Shown in pieces: positions 15,058 through 22,932 of a DNA stretch of 64,000 nt. Position 1 is the stretch's first letter; each line of letters opens with the position of its first letter. Position numbers and translations under genes: made by a program. The stretch lies in NCBI RefSeq assembly GCF_025144465.1, contig NZ_CP083556.1:62001-126000 (forward strand). The letters run 5' to 3'. Under the pieces are notes generated by a model. The model ran no database searches and was not told where the DNA came from. It saw only the letters and a list, made by a program, of their open reading frames with translations. The stretch comes from Leisingera sp. S132 (GTDB taxonomy: Bacteria; Pseudomonadota; Alphaproteobacteria; Rhodobacterales; Rhodobacteraceae).

Positions 15058-15972
15058 ATGTCCCGCCGCCACTACAACCTGCCGCCGCTGACCACCCTGG
15101 CTGCCTTTGAGGCCGCGGCCCGGCATCTGAGCTTCAAGAACGCGGCGCAGGAGCTGTCGGTCACCCCCGGCGCGGTCAGCCATCAGGTCAAGGCGCTGGA
15201 GGCGGAGCTGCAGGCGCCGCTGTTCCAGCGCAAACACCGGGGGGTGGAGCTGACGGAGGAAGGCGAGGCGCTGTTTGACACCCTGGCCTCGTCATTTTCC
15301 AAGATTTCGCTCAGTCTCAAGACCATCCGCGGCCGCCAGACCGGGGATACCGTCACCATTGGCTCCACCTCTGCCGTTGCCTCGCTGTGGTTGTCGCCGT
15401 CGGTGGTGCGGTTCTGGGGCAAACACCCGGATGTGAACGTCAACCAGATCGTCAACGACCGCCCGTTGCGCGGCATGCCGGACGTGGATTTCTATATCCG
15501 CTACGGGCGCGAGCGCGATACCCGGCTGGAGCAGACCGAACTGTACCGCGACCATCTGGTGCCTGTCGGCAATGCGGACCTGGCACAGAAGCTCACGGGC
15601 TGCCCGCTGGAGGAACTGGCGCAGCAGCGGCTCGTGCATCTGGAGTCTGACGACAAGAGCTGGACCACCTGGGCGGACTGGTTTCTGCAACTGGGCTACA
15701 GCGGACCCATCGCGCCGGGCGTGCGGGTGAACAACTACGCTGTGGCCCTGCAGGCGGCGCAGGACGGCGTGGGGCTGGTGCTGGGCTGGCAGCGGCTGCT
15801 GCACCCGTTGCTCACTTCCGGCCAGCTGGTGCCCATCGGCCCGCATGTTCTGGCGGCGCCGCACGGTTTTCACCTGGTAGGCCGGCCGGACGCCGATCTG
15901 TCGGAATCCGCCCGTTTGCTTCGCAATTGGGTGATTGGCGAGGTCAATCGAAGCTCGGATGAGCTCAGCTAA
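15058..15972 (+). CDS. LysR-family regulator, GcvA-like
   Basis: A 304-residue LysR-type regulator. The N-terminal helix-turn-helix is RHYNLPPLTTLAAFEAAARH to about residue 65 (SFKNAAQELSVTPGAVSHQVKALE), with the GcvA-type start LPPLTTLAAFEAAARHLSF. The effector-binding domain covers about 95-298. Such proteins often control adjacent amine or amino-acid genes. It lies upstream of, and in the same direction as, the Rieske operon, 96 bp apart, and is the probable regulator of that operon. The ATG at 15058 follows GGAGCCGCAG. Confidence 0.9.
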   Translation: MSRRHYNLPPLTTLAAFEAAARHLSFKNAAQELSVTPGAVSHQVKALEAELQAPLFQRKHRGVELTEEGEALFDTLASSFSKISLSLKTIRGRQTGDTVTIGSTSAVASLWLSPSVVRFWGKHPDVNVNQIVNDRPLRGMPDVDFYIRYGRERDTRLEQTELYRDHLVPVGNADLAQKLTGCPLEELAQQRLVHLESDDKSWTTWADWFLQLGYSGPIAPGVRVNNYAVALQAAQDGVGLVLGWQRLLHPLLTSGQLVPIGPHVLAAPHGFHLVGRPDADLSESARLLRNWVIGEVNRSSDELS

Positions 15973-16068
15973 CCTCAGCGCGAAAATTCCTGATATTGAG
16001 GAAATCCGGTCTCTGCCTTCAATGGCGCAAAACGCGCACATCTTTTTCCTGCCTTGGAGAGACCCCAG

Positions 16069-17223
16069 ATGAACAAGCATGACTCGCTTGCCCCGGTGAT
16101 GGCTCCGGTCAACGTCGCAAACGGCCTGCCGAACGCCCATTACATCGACCCCGCTGTTTTTGCCGAAGAAAAACGCTCGGTTCTGTTCAAGAACTGGTCC
16201 GGCATCGGCTTTGGCAAGGACGTGCCGGAGCCGGGCTATGCCAAGCCGGTGGATTTCCTCGGCATGCCGCTGCTGATCGTGCGTGACACCGATGGCGCCA
16301 TCGGTGTCTTTCAGAACACCTGCCGCCACCGCGGCATGATCCTGGTGGAACAGCCGGGCAAGATCCGCGGCGCCATCCGCTGCCCCTATCACAGCTGGTG
16401 CTACGGCCTGAACGGCCGCCTGGTCTCCACTCCCCACGTGGGCGGCCCCGGCAACAACAAGCATGAAGACATCAAGCTGGACGAGCTGGGCCTGGTGCGC
16501 ATCCGCTCCTGCGTCTGGCGCGACGTGGTGTTCGTGAATGTCGACGGCACCGCGCCGGAGTTCGAGGAGGCCCACGCCGACCTGCTGGAGCGCTGGAAGG
16601 AATTCGACACTCCGGTGCATCACGGCGGCGCGGATTCCGGCTTCAAGCTGGAAGTCAAAACCAACTGGAAGCTGGCGGTGGAGAACTACTGCGAAAGCTA
16701 CCACCTGCCGTGGGTGCATCCGGGCCTCAACAGCTATTCCCGGCTGGAAGATCACTACAACATCGAGGTGCCGGGCAAGTATTCCGGCCAGGGCACCCTG
16801 GTCTACCGCCAGATGAAGGGTGAGAACGGCGAGGTGTTTCCGGATTTCGAGGGCCTCAGCAGCAAATGGGACGAAGGCGGCGAGTACACCGCGGTTTACC
16901 CGAACGTCCTTCTGGGCGTGCAGCGCGACCACGCCTTTGCGATCATCCTGGAGCCGGTCGACACCGAAAACACCGTTGAGCACATTGAGCTCTATTATGC
17001 GAAGTCCAACGAGGACACGCCGGAGCTGGAAGAGCTGCGCACCGAGAATGCCAAGCTGTGGAAGACCGTGTTCGAAGAGGACGTCTTTGTCGTCGAGGGC
17101 ATGCAGAAGGGCCGCCATGGCGAGCTTTTCGATGGCGGGCGCTTCTCGCCTGCGATGGACGGGCCGACCCACAACTTCCACGCCTGGGTGGCCGATCAGG
17201 TGACCAAGGGCCGCGAGGCATGA
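16069..17223 (+). CDS. Rieske-type ring-hydroxylating/demethylating oxygenase, alpha subunit
   Basis: A 384-residue Rieske non-haem iron monooxygenase of the betaine-demethylase group (GbcA, stachydrine demethylase, carnitine monooxygenase). The [2Fe-2S] ligands are Cys85 and His87 (CRHRG) and Cys105 and His108 (CPYHSW). The mononuclear iron ligands are His212 and His217 (ENYCESYHLPWVHPG) and probably Asp338 (FEEDVF). These enzymes oxidise an N-methyl group with O2, releasing formaldehyde. No ferredoxin reductase gene is adjacent, so electrons must come from a partner elsewhere. ATG at 16069 with GGAGAG upstream was preferred over 16054. Its stop overlaps the start of the next ALDH (ATGA). 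Substrate, such as a betaine of proline, is inferred. Confidence 0.88.
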   Translation: MNKHDSLAPVMAPVNVANGLPNAHYIDPAVFAEEKRSVLFKNWSGIGFGKDVPEPGYAKPVDFLGMPLLIVRDTDGAIGVFQNTCRHRGMILVEQPGKIRGAIRCPYHSWCYGLNGRLVSTPHVGGPGNNKHEDIKLDELGLVRIRSCVWRDVVFVNVDGTAPEFEEAHADLLERWKEFDTPVHHGGADSGFKLEVKTNWKLAVENYCESYHLPWVHPGLNSYSRLEDHYNIEVPGKYSGQGTLVYRQMKGENGEVFPDFEGLSSKWDEGGEYTAVYPNVLLGVQRDHAFAIILEPVDTENTVEHIELYYAKSNEDTPELEELRTENAKLWKTVFEEDVFVVEGMQKGRHGELFDGGRFSPAMDGPTHNFHAWVADQVTKGREA

Positions 17224-18671
17224 GTTCTTTTCTGAAAGACGGGCTGGCCAGGAATTTCCTGGCCGGTTCCTGGGTCGAAGGCGACGGCGGTGCGCGCATG
17301 GCCGTCGAGGATCCGGGCAACGGCCAGCACGTGGCCGACTGCGCGCTGGCAGGTGAGGAAACCCTCGCCAAAGCGCTGGACGCCGCCCGCGCCAGTTTCG
17401 AGCGCGGCGATCTGGCCGCCATGAAACCCGCCAAACGCGGCCAGCTGATGCAGCGCATCGCGGCGGAGATCCGCGGCATCGCGGATGAGGGCGCGGATCT
17501 GCTGTGCCGGGAAAGCGGCAAGAGCCTGAGTGCCGCGCATGATGAATTCGAAGAGGCCGCGCAGTATTTCGAATATTACGGCGGCATGGCGGACAAGATC
17601 GAAGGCAAGTCGATCCCGCTTGGCCCCGACTACGCCGACTACACGGTCTATGAGCCTTACGGTGTTTCTGCCCAGATCGTGCCGTGGAACTTCCCGGTGT
17701 CGATTGCGGCGCGCTCCTTGGCGCCCGCGATGGCGGCGGGCAACGCCTCGATAATCAAATCGCCGGAACTGGACCCGATGGCGCTGGCGATGCTGGGCGT
17801 GGCGCTGGAACGCGCGGAGGTCCCCGCGGGGGCGGTTTCGATCCTGAACGGCATTGGTTCCGAACTGGGCGCCCGGCTGGTGGAAAGCCCGGCGGTGGAT
17901 CAGATTGTCTTTACCGGCTCGGTCCCGACCGGCCAGGCGATCCTGCGCGCCGCGGCCAATCCGGTCACGCCCGCGCTGATGGAGCTGGGCGGCAAATCCG
18001 CCGCGGTGGCGTTCGAGGACGCCAATCTCGACACGCTGATGTCCTCCCTGCACAGCGGGATCTTCTACAACGCCGGTCAGGTTTGTTCGGCGATGTCGCG
18101 GGTGCTGGTGCACCGCTCGATCTACGGCGAGGCGGTGGAACGCGCCGCCGCGCTGGCGAACGGCCTGAGCGTTGGGCACGGCTTGGAAAATCCCGGCCTC
18201 ACCCCGGTGATCTCCGCCCGCCAGCTGGATGGCGTTGAGACCCTGACCGGCACCGCCCGCCAAAGCGGCGCCCGCGCGGCTTCGGGCGGTGCGCGGCTGG
18301 AGCGTGAGGGGTATTTCATGGCGCCGACCATCCTGGCGGACGTGGATCCCGCGTCCCGCGTCGCGCAGGAGGAGATCTTTGGCCCGGTCACCTGCTTCAC
18401 GCCGTTTGACACCGAAGCCGAGGCAATCGCCATGGCGAACGGCACCGAGTTCGGGCTGGTCGCGGGCGTCTTCACCCGCGATCTGGCGCGGGCGCATCGG
18501 GTTGCGAACCGTCTTCGCGCCGGGCAGGTGTTTGTGAACGAATGGTTCGCGGGCGGCATCTCCACCCCGTTCGGCGGGGTCGGCAAATCAGGCTTTGGCC
18601 GCGAAAAGGGACTGGAGGCGCTCTATAACTATGTGCGCACCAAGAACATCGCGATCTCGCTGAAGGGCTGA
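17220..18671 (+). CDS. Aldehyde dehydrogenase, coupled to the Rieske gene
   Basis: A 483-residue NAD(P)-dependent ALDH. The loop PWNFP is at 155-159, FTGSVPTG at 231-238, the general base Glu255 in LMELGGK and the catalytic Cys289 in NAGQVCSAMS; EEIFGPVTCF and STPFGGVGKSGFGREKG follow. The ATG at 17220 overlaps the upstream stop (ATGA), showing translational coupling to the Rieske oxygenase. It could oxidise formaldehyde-derived or semialdehyde intermediates of the pathway; nothing in the sequence fixes the substrate. The earlier in-frame reading to 17058 lies inside the Rieske gene and was discarded. Confidence 0.9.
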   Translation: MSSFLKDGLARNFLAGSWVEGDGGARMAVEDPGNGQHVADCALAGEETLAKALDAARASFERGDLAAMKPAKRGQLMQRIAAEIRGIADEGADLLCRESGKSLSAAHDEFEEAAQYFEYYGGMADKIEGKSIPLGPDYADYTVYEPYGVSAQIVPWNFPVSIAARSLAPAMAAGNASIIKSPELDPMALAMLGVALERAEVPAGAVSILNGIGSELGARLVESPAVDQIVFTGSVPTGQAILRAAANPVTPALMELGGKSAAVAFEDANLDTLMSSLHSGIFYNAGQVCSAMSRVLVHRSIYGEAVERAAALANGLSVGHGLENPGLTPVISARQLDGVETLTGTARQSGARAASGGARLEREGYFMAPTILADVDPASRVAQEEIFGPVTCFTPFDTEAEAIAMANGTEFGLVAGVFTRDLARAHRVANRLRAGQVFVNEWFAGGISTPFGGVGKSGFGREKGLEALYNYVRTKNIAISLKG

Positions 18672-18674
18672 GGG

Positions 18675-18914
18675 ATGGAGCGCGCAGAGCTCGACCACGC
18701 GCTGCTGCAGGCGCATGCGGACAAGGACAGCGCCGCGCTGGTCCGGTTGTACACACTGGCCGGGGATCAGGCAGAGGCCGCGGGCAATATCGACGCGGCC
18801 TGCTTCTACCTGACCCATGCCTTTGTCTTTGCGCTGGAGGCTGGCCTTCCGGAGGCAAGGGAACTGAACCGCCGCCTGGCGGAGCGCGGCCGCGCGCATC
18901 CGCTGGAGCTGTGA
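18675..18914 (+). CDS. Small conserved-looking protein of unknown function, 79 residues
   Basis: A 79-residue, Ala/Leu/Glu-rich, probably all-helical protein. The pattern ALLQAHADKDSAALVRLYTLAGDQAEAAGNIDAACFYLTHAFVFALEAG resembles a pair of TPR-like helices. It starts 4 bases after the ALDH stop, in the same operon as the Rieske oxygenase, ALDH and reductase, with consistent codon use. I do not recognise a named family. It might be an accessory or assembly factor for one of its operon partners, which is only a guess from context. Confidence 0.65.
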   Translation: MERAELDHALLQAHADKDSAALVRLYTLAGDQAEAAGNIDAACFYLTHAFVFALEAGLPEARELNRRLAERGRAHPLEL

Positions 18915-19010
18915 GACAAGTTTCAGGGTGCTGTCCCCGCGGGGACGGCGCCCTGTTTTGGCCGGCAGGGGAGGGCCGGCCAACCTTATTCTTGAAAGGG
19001 AGGCGCGGGC

Positions 19011-20105
19011 ATGATTCCGGAGAAAATGGCAGCAGTCCTGCTGACTGGTCACGGCGGCATTGATAAACTGGAATACCGCACCGACGTGCCGGTGCCGCAG
19101 CCCGGCCCTGGCGAGGTGCTGATCCGCGTGGCGGCGGCCGGCATCAACAACACCGACATCAACACCCGCATCGGCTGGTACTCCAAAGCGGTGGAGGCCG
19201 ACACCAACGCAGGCGGCGCCACCGGGTTCGACAGCGTCAACGGCGATGACGCCAGCTGGTCCGGCAAGCCGCTGGAATTCCCGCGCATTCAAGGTGCGGA
19301 TGCCTGCGGCCGCATCGCCGCGGTGGGGGAGGGGGTCGATCCCGCCCGCACCGGCGAGCGGGTGCTGGTGCGCAATATGCTGCGATCTTACGTCGACTAC
19401 CGCCCCTATGAATGCTGGACCTTCGGCAGCGAATGCGACGGCGGCTTTGCGCAGTTTGCGGTGGCGCCTGCGCGCGAAACCCATGCGGTGAACTGCGATT
19501 GGTCCGATGCGGAACTCGCCTCGATCCCCTGCGCCTATTCGACTGCGGAGAACATGCTGCACCGGGTGGGTCTGGGCGCGGAAACCGTGCTGATCTCCGG
19601 CGCCTCCGGCGGCGTCGGCTCCGCCGCCGTGCAGCTGGCCAAGCGGCGCGGCGCAACCGTGATCGCGCTGTCCTCCGCCGCCAAGGCGGATGAGGTGCTG
19701 GCCCTTGGCGCCGACCGCGTGGTCGACCGCAACGCCGATTTGCGCAGCGAGCTGGGCGAAGGCTCCATCGACGTGGTTGTCGATCTGGTTGCCGGTCCGC
19801 AATGGCCCGCGTTTATGGATGTTTTACGCCGCGGCGGGCGTTACGCCACCGCCGGCGCCATTGCCGGGCCGATCAGCGAAATCGACGTGCGCACGCTCTA
19901 CCTCAAGGATCTGACCCTGATGGGCTGCACCTTTCAGGAGGATGAGGTGTTCGCCAACCTTATTTCCTACATTGAGGCCGGCGAAATCCGCCCGCTGGTT
20001 GCTAAGACCTATCCGTTGGCAGAGATCGCCGCCGCGCAGGAGGACTTCCTGAGCAAGGCCCATACCGGCAAGCTGGTGCTGATGATCCCGGAAGTAACGC
20101 CATGA
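19011..20105 (+). CDS. Medium-chain dehydrogenase/reductase, quinone-oxidoreductase-like
   Basis: A 364-residue MDR-superfamily protein. A GroES-like N-terminal domain is followed by a Rossmann domain with SGASGGVGSAAVQLAKRRGA (about 197-216) for NAD(P)H. The catalytic zinc cysteines of classical alcohol dehydrogenases are missing: the region AAGINNTDINTRIGWYSK has no Cys or Asp-His pair, so this is a zinc-independent type. GGGAGG-like ribosome site (GGGAGG) precedes the ATG at 19011. The stop overlaps the next ATG by 4 bases. In this operon it could reduce a pyrroline or enone intermediate, but this is inference. Confidence 0.82.
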   Translation: MIPEKMAAVLLTGHGGIDKLEYRTDVPVPQPGPGEVLIRVAAAGINNTDINTRIGWYSKAVEADTNAGGATGFDSVNGDDASWSGKPLEFPRIQGADACGRIAAVGEGVDPARTGERVLVRNMLRSYVDYRPYECWTFGSECDGGFAQFAVAPARETHAVNCDWSDAELASIPCAYSTAENMLHRVGLGAETVLISGASGGVGSAAVQLAKRRGATVIALSSAAKADEVLALGADRVVDRNADLRSELGEGSIDVVVDLVAGPQWPAFMDVLRRGGRYATAGAIAGPISEIDVRTLYLKDLTLMGCTFQEDEVFANLISYIEAGEIRPLVAKTYPLAEIAAAQEDFLSKAHTGKLVLMIPEVTP

Positions 20106-21226
20106 AGATCAAAAAGATCGAGCTGTATCAGCTGGAGCTGCCGTATTCCGGCGGCGTTTACATGCTGTCAGGCGGGCGGGAGTACCGCAGTTTTGACGCG
20201 ACTTTTGTACGCATCACCACCGACACCGGGCTGGAGGGCTGGGGCGAAAGCACGCCGTTTGGTTCCACCTACATCGCGGCGCATGCGCTGGGTGTGCGGG
20301 CGGGGATTGCCGAGATCGCGCCCTATCTCTTGGGCCGTGACCCGCGGCAGATGGACCGTATAAATGAAGCGATGGACGAGGCGCTGCTGGGCCACAACCA
20401 CGCCAAGTCCGCAATTGATCTGGCCTGCTGGGACCTGTTCGGCAAATCGGTGAACCTGCCGGTCTGCGAACTGCTAGGCGGTTCCACCGGCAAACGGCTG
20501 CCGGTGATCTCCTCGATCTACGCAGGCAGCCCCGAGGACATGCGCGCCCGTGTCGCGCAGCACCGGGAGATGGGCTATTTGGGCCATTCGGTGAAAATCG
20601 GTGCGCTGGACGGCGAAGGCGGCCCGGCGCTGGACGCCGAGCGCATCCGCGCGTCGCTGGCCGACCGGCAGCCGGGGGAGTTCTTCCTGGTCGACGCAAA
20701 TGGCGGTCTGGCGCCGGAAACCGCGCTGCGGATGCTGCGGATGCTGCCCGAGGGGCTGGACTTTGTGCTGGAAGCGCCCTGCACGACCTGGCGCGAGACG
20801 ATGTCGCTGCGCAAGCGCTGCACTGTGCCGATCATCCTGGATGAACTGGTGCAGCAGGATGAGGACATCGCGCTGATGCTGGCGGAGGACGTGGCGGACG
20901 GCATCGGCCTCAAGATCTCCAAGGCCGGCGGGCTGACCCATGGGCGGCGGCACCGGGACATGTGCCTGGCTGCGGGCGCCACCGTCAGCGTGCAGGATAC
21001 CGTTGGGTCTGTGGTGGCATTTTCCGCCATCGCGCATCTGGGCGCGACGGTGCCAGAGCGGTCCCTGCGCTGCATTCTGGACTGCCGCGATATGGTGACG
21101 CTGAAAACGGCGGAGTTTGATGCGCCGGTGCAGGACGGCGGCGTGCTGGTGCCGGATGCGCCGGGACTGGGCATCACCGTTGACCGCGATCTGATGGGTG
21201 CGCCGCAGGCCGTTTGGGACGCCTGA
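20102..21226 (+). CDS. Enolase-superfamily enzyme, possible cis-3-hydroxyproline dehydratase-like
   Basis: A 374-residue mandelate-racemase/MLE-group enzyme. Metal ligands are Asp198 (LVDAN), Glu224 (VLEAP) and Asp247 (ILDEL). The acid/base lysines are Lys165 (HSVKIG) and Lys271 (GIGLKISKAGG). The N terminus YMLSGGREYRSFDATFVRITTD in part, the GHNHAKSAIDLACWD segment and the C terminus ending AVWDA resemble the cis-3-hydroxy-L-proline dehydratase group as I remember it, unlike the HpbD-type paralogue at 8038. The two share only the fold and catalytic residues. It overlaps the MDR gene stop (ATGA). The exact reaction (dehydration or epimerisation) is not decidable by eye. Confidence 0.68.
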   Translation: MKIKKIELYQLELPYSGGVYMLSGGREYRSFDATFVRITTDTGLEGWGESTPFGSTYIAAHALGVRAGIAEIAPYLLGRDPRQMDRINEAMDEALLGHNHAKSAIDLACWDLFGKSVNLPVCELLGGSTGKRLPVISSIYAGSPEDMRARVAQHREMGYLGHSVKIGALDGEGGPALDAERIRASLADRQPGEFFLVDANGGLAPETALRMLRMLPEGLDFVLEAPCTTWRETMSLRKRCTVPIILDELVQQDEDIALMLAEDVADGIGLKISKAGGLTHGRRHRDMCLAAGATVSVQDTVGSVVAFSAIAHLGATVPERSLRCILDCRDMVTLKTAEFDAPVQDGGVLVPDAPGLGITVDRDLMGAPQAVWDA

Positions 21227-21583
21227 ATACGCAGTATTTGGTAGAATCAATTTCTACAGCCTGTTGAGACTGACGGGCACAAAGGACCGCCTTGCCGGCG
21301 CCTGCCGGAATGCTGTTGCCGTTTCCGCCCGTCCGCTTTGACGGTTTCCCAAGACCCGTGAGCGCCAACAGTCTGATAAAAGCGCGCAGTGCACAGGAAA
21401 TTGGGAAACAGGCAGGGGCACAGCCTTGCCATTCGGCGCCGAATTTGATTCGAGTGCGCCGGAAATCAGGACAGGCTGTGCGGATGTGCGGAAAACGGCG
21501 TTTTGTGCGTTTTCTTTGCCGCCGCTGCCGGAACGGGGTAAGAACCGCCACGGGATTCGGCCTTGGAGGGACGTAGCGCAAAT
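21227..21583. other. Leader region of the nqr operon
   Basis: 357 bp without a gene between the enolase-family gene and nqrA. It contains a small hairpin (21241-21257) just after the upstream gene and a perfect 14-bp palindrome ATTCGGCGCCGAAT (21431-21444) that could be an operator. No clear sigma70 promoter was found. Confidence 0.5.
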
Positions 21584-22927
21584 ATGAAGACATTTAACTT
21601 GAGAAAGGGGCTGGATCTGCCGGTGACAGGCGCACCGGAGCAGGTGATCCACGACGGTCCCTCCATCACCTCGGTGGCCGTGCTGGGCCCCGACTACATG
21701 GGTCTGAAACCCCGCATGCTGGTGCAGGAAGGCGAAGAAGTCCGCCGCGGCACGCCGCTGTTCTGCCACAAGGATGCCGAGGCCGCGCTGATGGTGGCGC
21801 CGGTGACCGGCAAGGTCGTGGCGATCAACCGCGGCGCGCGCCGGGTTCTGGAAAGCGTGGTGATTGCGGTTTCCGATGCCGAAGACACCGGCATTGATTT
21901 CTCTGCCACCGGCAATGCTGACACTGCCGAAGGGCTGACAGAGAAGCTGTGCGCTGCCGGTCTCTGGACCGCCTTCCGCACCCGTCCCTATTCCAAGATG
22001 CCGCAGCCGGGGTCCAAGCCCGCCGCGATCTTTGTCACTGCGATGGACAGCGAACCGCTGGCTGGCGACGCCGCCGTGATCATCAATGATGCGGCTGAGG
22101 CGTTTGAGGCCGGCCTCAAGGCCGTGACCCTGCTGACCGACGGCACCACCTATCTGTGCCAGAAGACGGGCGACAGCATTCCGGGCGCGAACCTTGCCGG
22201 TGTCGAGGCTGCGGGTTTCTCCGGCCCGCACCCTTCGGGCCTCGCGGGCACCCACATCCATTTCCTACATCCCGTGCGTGCGAATGATCAGGTCTGGACC
22301 GTGTCCTACCCCGACGTGATTGCTATCGGCCGCCTGCTGCTGACCGGCCGCCTGGACCCCTCCACCGTGGTTGCCATCGCCGGTCCCGCTGCGCGCAGCC
22401 CCCGTCTGGTCCGTACCGTGACAGGCGCCTCCACCGATGAGCTGACCCGTGGAGAGATTGCCGCGGACGGTCCGGTGCGGGTAATCTCCGGGTCGATCCT
22501 GTCGGGCCGCCAGGCGGCTGGTCCGCTGGCGTTCCTCGGCCGTTTTGCCCGCCAGGTTGCGATCATCGAAGAAGACCGCAAGCAGATCCCGCTCGGCTGG
22601 ATCCGCCCCATGGGCGGCAAATACGCGGTGCAGCCGGTGCTGGGCTCGGCCCTCAGCCGCAAGCTGTTCAGCCTCACCAGCAACCTCAACGGCGGCCGCC
22701 GGGCAATGGTGCCCACCGGCACCTTTGAGCAGCTGATGCCGCAGGACTACCTGCCGACGCAGCTCTTGCGCGCGCTGCTGGTGATGGACACCGACACCGC
22801 ACAGGCGCTGGGTGCGCTGGAGCTGGACGAAGAGGACATGGGCCTCGTCGGCTTTGCCTGCCCGGCCAAGTACGAATACGGGCTGGCGCTGCGCGACTGC
22901 CTGACCAAGATTGAAAAGGAGGGCTGA
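21584..22927 (+). CDS. nqrA: Na+-translocating NADH:quinone reductase subunit A
   Basis: NqrA is the peripheral cytoplasmic subunit of the Na+-pumping NADH:ubiquinone oxidoreductase and takes part in quinone handling. The 447-residue protein has the normal family length, begins MKTFNLRKGLDLPVTGAPEQ, and carries the biotinyl-lipoyl-like segment PRMLVQEGEEVRRGTPLFCHKD (about 46-67), the HPSGLAGTHIHFLHPV region and a C terminus rich in acidic residues (ALELDEEDMGLVGFACPAKYEYG). Start ATG at 21584, with GGAGGG somewhat far upstream (about 13 bases). First gene of nqrABCDEF, with the next gene 5 bases on. Confidence 0.96.
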   Translation: MKTFNLRKGLDLPVTGAPEQVIHDGPSITSVAVLGPDYMGLKPRMLVQEGEEVRRGTPLFCHKDAEAALMVAPVTGKVVAINRGARRVLESVVIAVSDAEDTGIDFSATGNADTAEGLTEKLCAAGLWTAFRTRPYSKMPQPGSKPAAIFVTAMDSEPLAGDAAVIINDAAEAFEAGLKAVTLLTDGTTYLCQKTGDSIPGANLAGVEAAGFSGPHPSGLAGTHIHFLHPVRANDQVWTVSYPDVIAIGRLLLTGRLDPSTVVAIAGPAARSPRLVRTVTGASTDELTRGEIAADGPVRVISGSILSGRQAAGPLAFLGRFARQVAIIEEDRKQIPLGWIRPMGGKYAVQPVLGSALSRKLFSLTSNLNGGRRAMVPTGTFEQLMPQDYLPTQLLRALLVMDTDTAQALGALELDEEDMGLVGFACPAKYEYGLALRDCLTKIEKEG

Positions 22928-22932
22928 GCCGG

